In this document: in pieces, positions 63,105-64,000 of the stretch
Position numbering within the stretch: the first letter of the stretch is position 1
How the letters are laid out: each line of letters opens with the position of its first letter
Assembly (NCBI GenBank): GCA_016210005.1
Contig: JACQVA010000158.1
Location: 1 to 64,000, forward strand
Direction: 5' to 3'
Source: Deltaproteobacteria bacterium
GTDB lineage: Bacteria > Desulfobacterota > Binatia > HRBIN30 > JACQVA1
DNA length: 64,000 bases
Translations under genes and position numbers: made by a program
The notes under the pieces: model-generated
What the model was told of the DNA's origin: nothing
The model's input: the letters and a program-made list of their open reading frames with translations, nothing else
Databases searched by the model: none

Positions 63105-63875
63105 TCAAGCCACCCAGCCGATGCAACTGAGCTGGCGGCCAGTGCGCCCACCCGATCCGCGGTGCGAGAAATACCGGTCACCGGCACAGCGCGTGCACGG
63201 ACCCACGGTGTGGATGCCCTGCGCGGCCAGACCCGCGGCCTCCAAGAGCCGGCGGTTGGCCGCGCGCAGATCGAACTTTCCGCGCGCGCCCTCGCGCCGC
63301 CAACCATCCTCAGGCAAGGCGCCCCAGCGGGCAACGAACTGCTCGCCAATCTCGCGTTCGACCTCGTAACAACAGCCCCCGATCGCCGGGCCGAGCGCCG
63401 CCTCCAGCTCCGCCCGCTCGGCGCCGAACTCTTGTTGCATCAGCTCGACCGCCCGCGTCACGATACCGGCCAGCGTACCGCGCCAGCCGGCGTGCACCAC
63501 CGCCGCCACCCGCCGCCGCCGCGCCACCAGCAGGATCGGCACGCAATCCGCCGTCAAGATGGTCAAGACGGCGCCCGGCATCGCCGTCACCATGCCATCG
63601 GCCGCACCCGCATCAGCAACCGGCTCGTCGACGCGCAGTACGCGCTGGCCGTGCTCTTGACGCATCCACACCAACCGGCTGCCGCCGGGCAGAACCGCCG
63701 CCACCCGCCGGCGGTTTTCTTCCACCGCCGCCGGGTCGTCCCCTACGCTCTCCGAAAGGTTGAGACCGGCGAACGCCCCGGCACTAGTGCCGCCCGGCCG
63801 CCCGTAGAAGCGGTGCACCAGACCGGTCAGCTCTAGCCATCCCGGCACTGACAGGTACGCCAATTCAGCCGTCAC
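63105..63875 (-). CDS. pgeF: Peptidoglycan editing factor PgeF (YfiH/laccase-domain family)
   Basis: 256 residues. Multicopper-like/YfiH fold with HRFYGRPGGTSAGAFAGLNL, WMRQEHGQRV (His), LTADCVPILL (Cys), VVHAGWRGTLAG (His), GPAIGGCCYEV. PgeF removes wrongly incorporated serine from peptidoglycan precursors in E. coli; other members oxidise phenols. GTG start 63875 overlaps the upstream NUDIX stop by 11 bp. The longer frame to 63980 is the NUDIX gene in another frame. Confidence 0.9.
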   Translation of the reverse strand: MTAELAYLSVPGWLELTGLVHRFYGRPGGTSAGAFAGLNLSESVGDDPAAVEENRRRVAAVLPGGSRLVWMRQEHGQRVLRVDEPVADAGAADGMVTAMPGAVLTILTADCVPILLVARRRRVAAVVHAGWRGTLAGIVTRAVELMQQEFGAERAELEAALGPAIGGCCYEVEREIGEQFVARWGALPEDGWRREGARGKFDLRAANRRLLEAAGLAAQGIHTVGPCTRCAGDRYFSHRGSGGRTGRQLSCIGWVA

Positions 63876-64000
63876 GCGACAACCCGAAGTACTCCCGCAA
63901 CGCCGCCCGCGTGCTCGGAAACGCCAACTCATCCCAGGGTATCTCGTTAGCCGCAAAGGCCCGCACTTCAAGCGCCTCATCGCCCGCCCCCGGCTCGCCG
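63865..64000 (-). CDS. NUDIX hydrolase, C-terminal end (partial)
   Basis: The last 44 codons of a gene entering from beyond 64000: DEALEVRAFAANEIPWDELAF, then PSTRAALREYFGLSRDG and stop. The DE-x-EVR-F..-EIPW-ELAF pattern is typical of the C terminus of NUDIX hydrolases of the NADH pyrophosphatase/ADP-ribose type; the NUDIX box itself is outside the window. Overlaps pgeF by 11 bp. Confidence 0.75.
   Translation of the reverse strand, partial: GEPGAGDEALEVRAFAANEIPWDELAFPSTRAALREYFGLSRDG

Overview
The window is high-GC bacterial DNA with compact genes. It opens with the 5' third of a 16S rRNA gene (minus strand) that follows the cluster zapB-zapA-rny-ymdB-tyrS, an order I associate with deltaproteobacteria-grade lineages. 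Thr/Pro-rich stalks on secreted proteins, putative F420-type luciferase-like oxidoreductases, a type IV pilus operon and steroid catabolism together suggest an uncultured Desulfobacterota/Myxococcota/Binatota-type organism. Binatota is my best guess from memory of such gene content; no database search was run.

Layout. 0-5.6 kb: 16S rRNA, tyrS, ymdB, rny, a 619-bp gene-free gap, zapA and zapB. 5.7-8.4 kb: a crotonase-family gene and an APC permease. 8.8-25.4 kb (minus) and 25.5-31.8 kb (plus): two divergent arms of a large CoA-thioester catabolic cluster. The minus arm holds a split MaoC hydratase pair, an SDR, several acyl-CoA dehydrogenases, a FadA6-like thiolase, two DUF35 proteins, Ltp2- and Ltp3/4-like thiolase-fold proteins, EchA20-, IpdC-, IpdB- and IpdA-like proteins and an acyl-CoA ligase. 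The plus arm holds an NTF2-fold protein, two luciferase-like oxidoreductases, a FadE26/FadE27-like heteromeric dehydrogenase pair and a FadD3-like ligase. By family knowledge from Mycobacterium/Rhodococcus this is degradation of a sterol side chain (FadE26-27, Ltp2/DUF35) and of steroid rings C and D (FadD3, EchA20, IpdABC, FadA6). No ring A/B genes (kstD, ksh, hsa) and no TetR regulator are in the window. The minus arm is interrupted by seven copies of three families of palindromic intergenic repeats; the plus arm has none.

31.8-41.6 kb: a small conserved protein, a D,D-carboxypeptidase, a secreted Thr/Pro protein, a GH4 glycosidase, a VOC protein, an SDR, envelope proteins of unknown function, an XRE-type regulator, D-Ala-D-Ala ligase and aroQ. 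41.6-59.5 kb (all minus): pilM-N-O-P-Q with 4-bp overlaps, aroB, a lipoprotein, a giant ~2985-residue lipoprotein made of four long repeated modules with Ca-binding-type loops and Thr/Pro linkers, and a choice-of-anchor-L-type protein with a Thr/Pro stalk and a C-terminal sorting-like tail. 59.8-64 kb: rlmE, a UvrD/PcrA helicase, a small exported protein, pgeF and the 3' end of a NUDIX gene.

The most notable content is the steroid side-chain plus ring C/D cluster in an apparently non-actinobacterial genome, with stand-alone (unfused) MaoC and DUF35 subunits and operon-internal palindromic repeats; the second is the giant modular surface lipoprotein downstream of the pilus/aroB genes. Functional calls by similarity to named M. 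tuberculosis proteins rest on remembered sequences, not on alignments.
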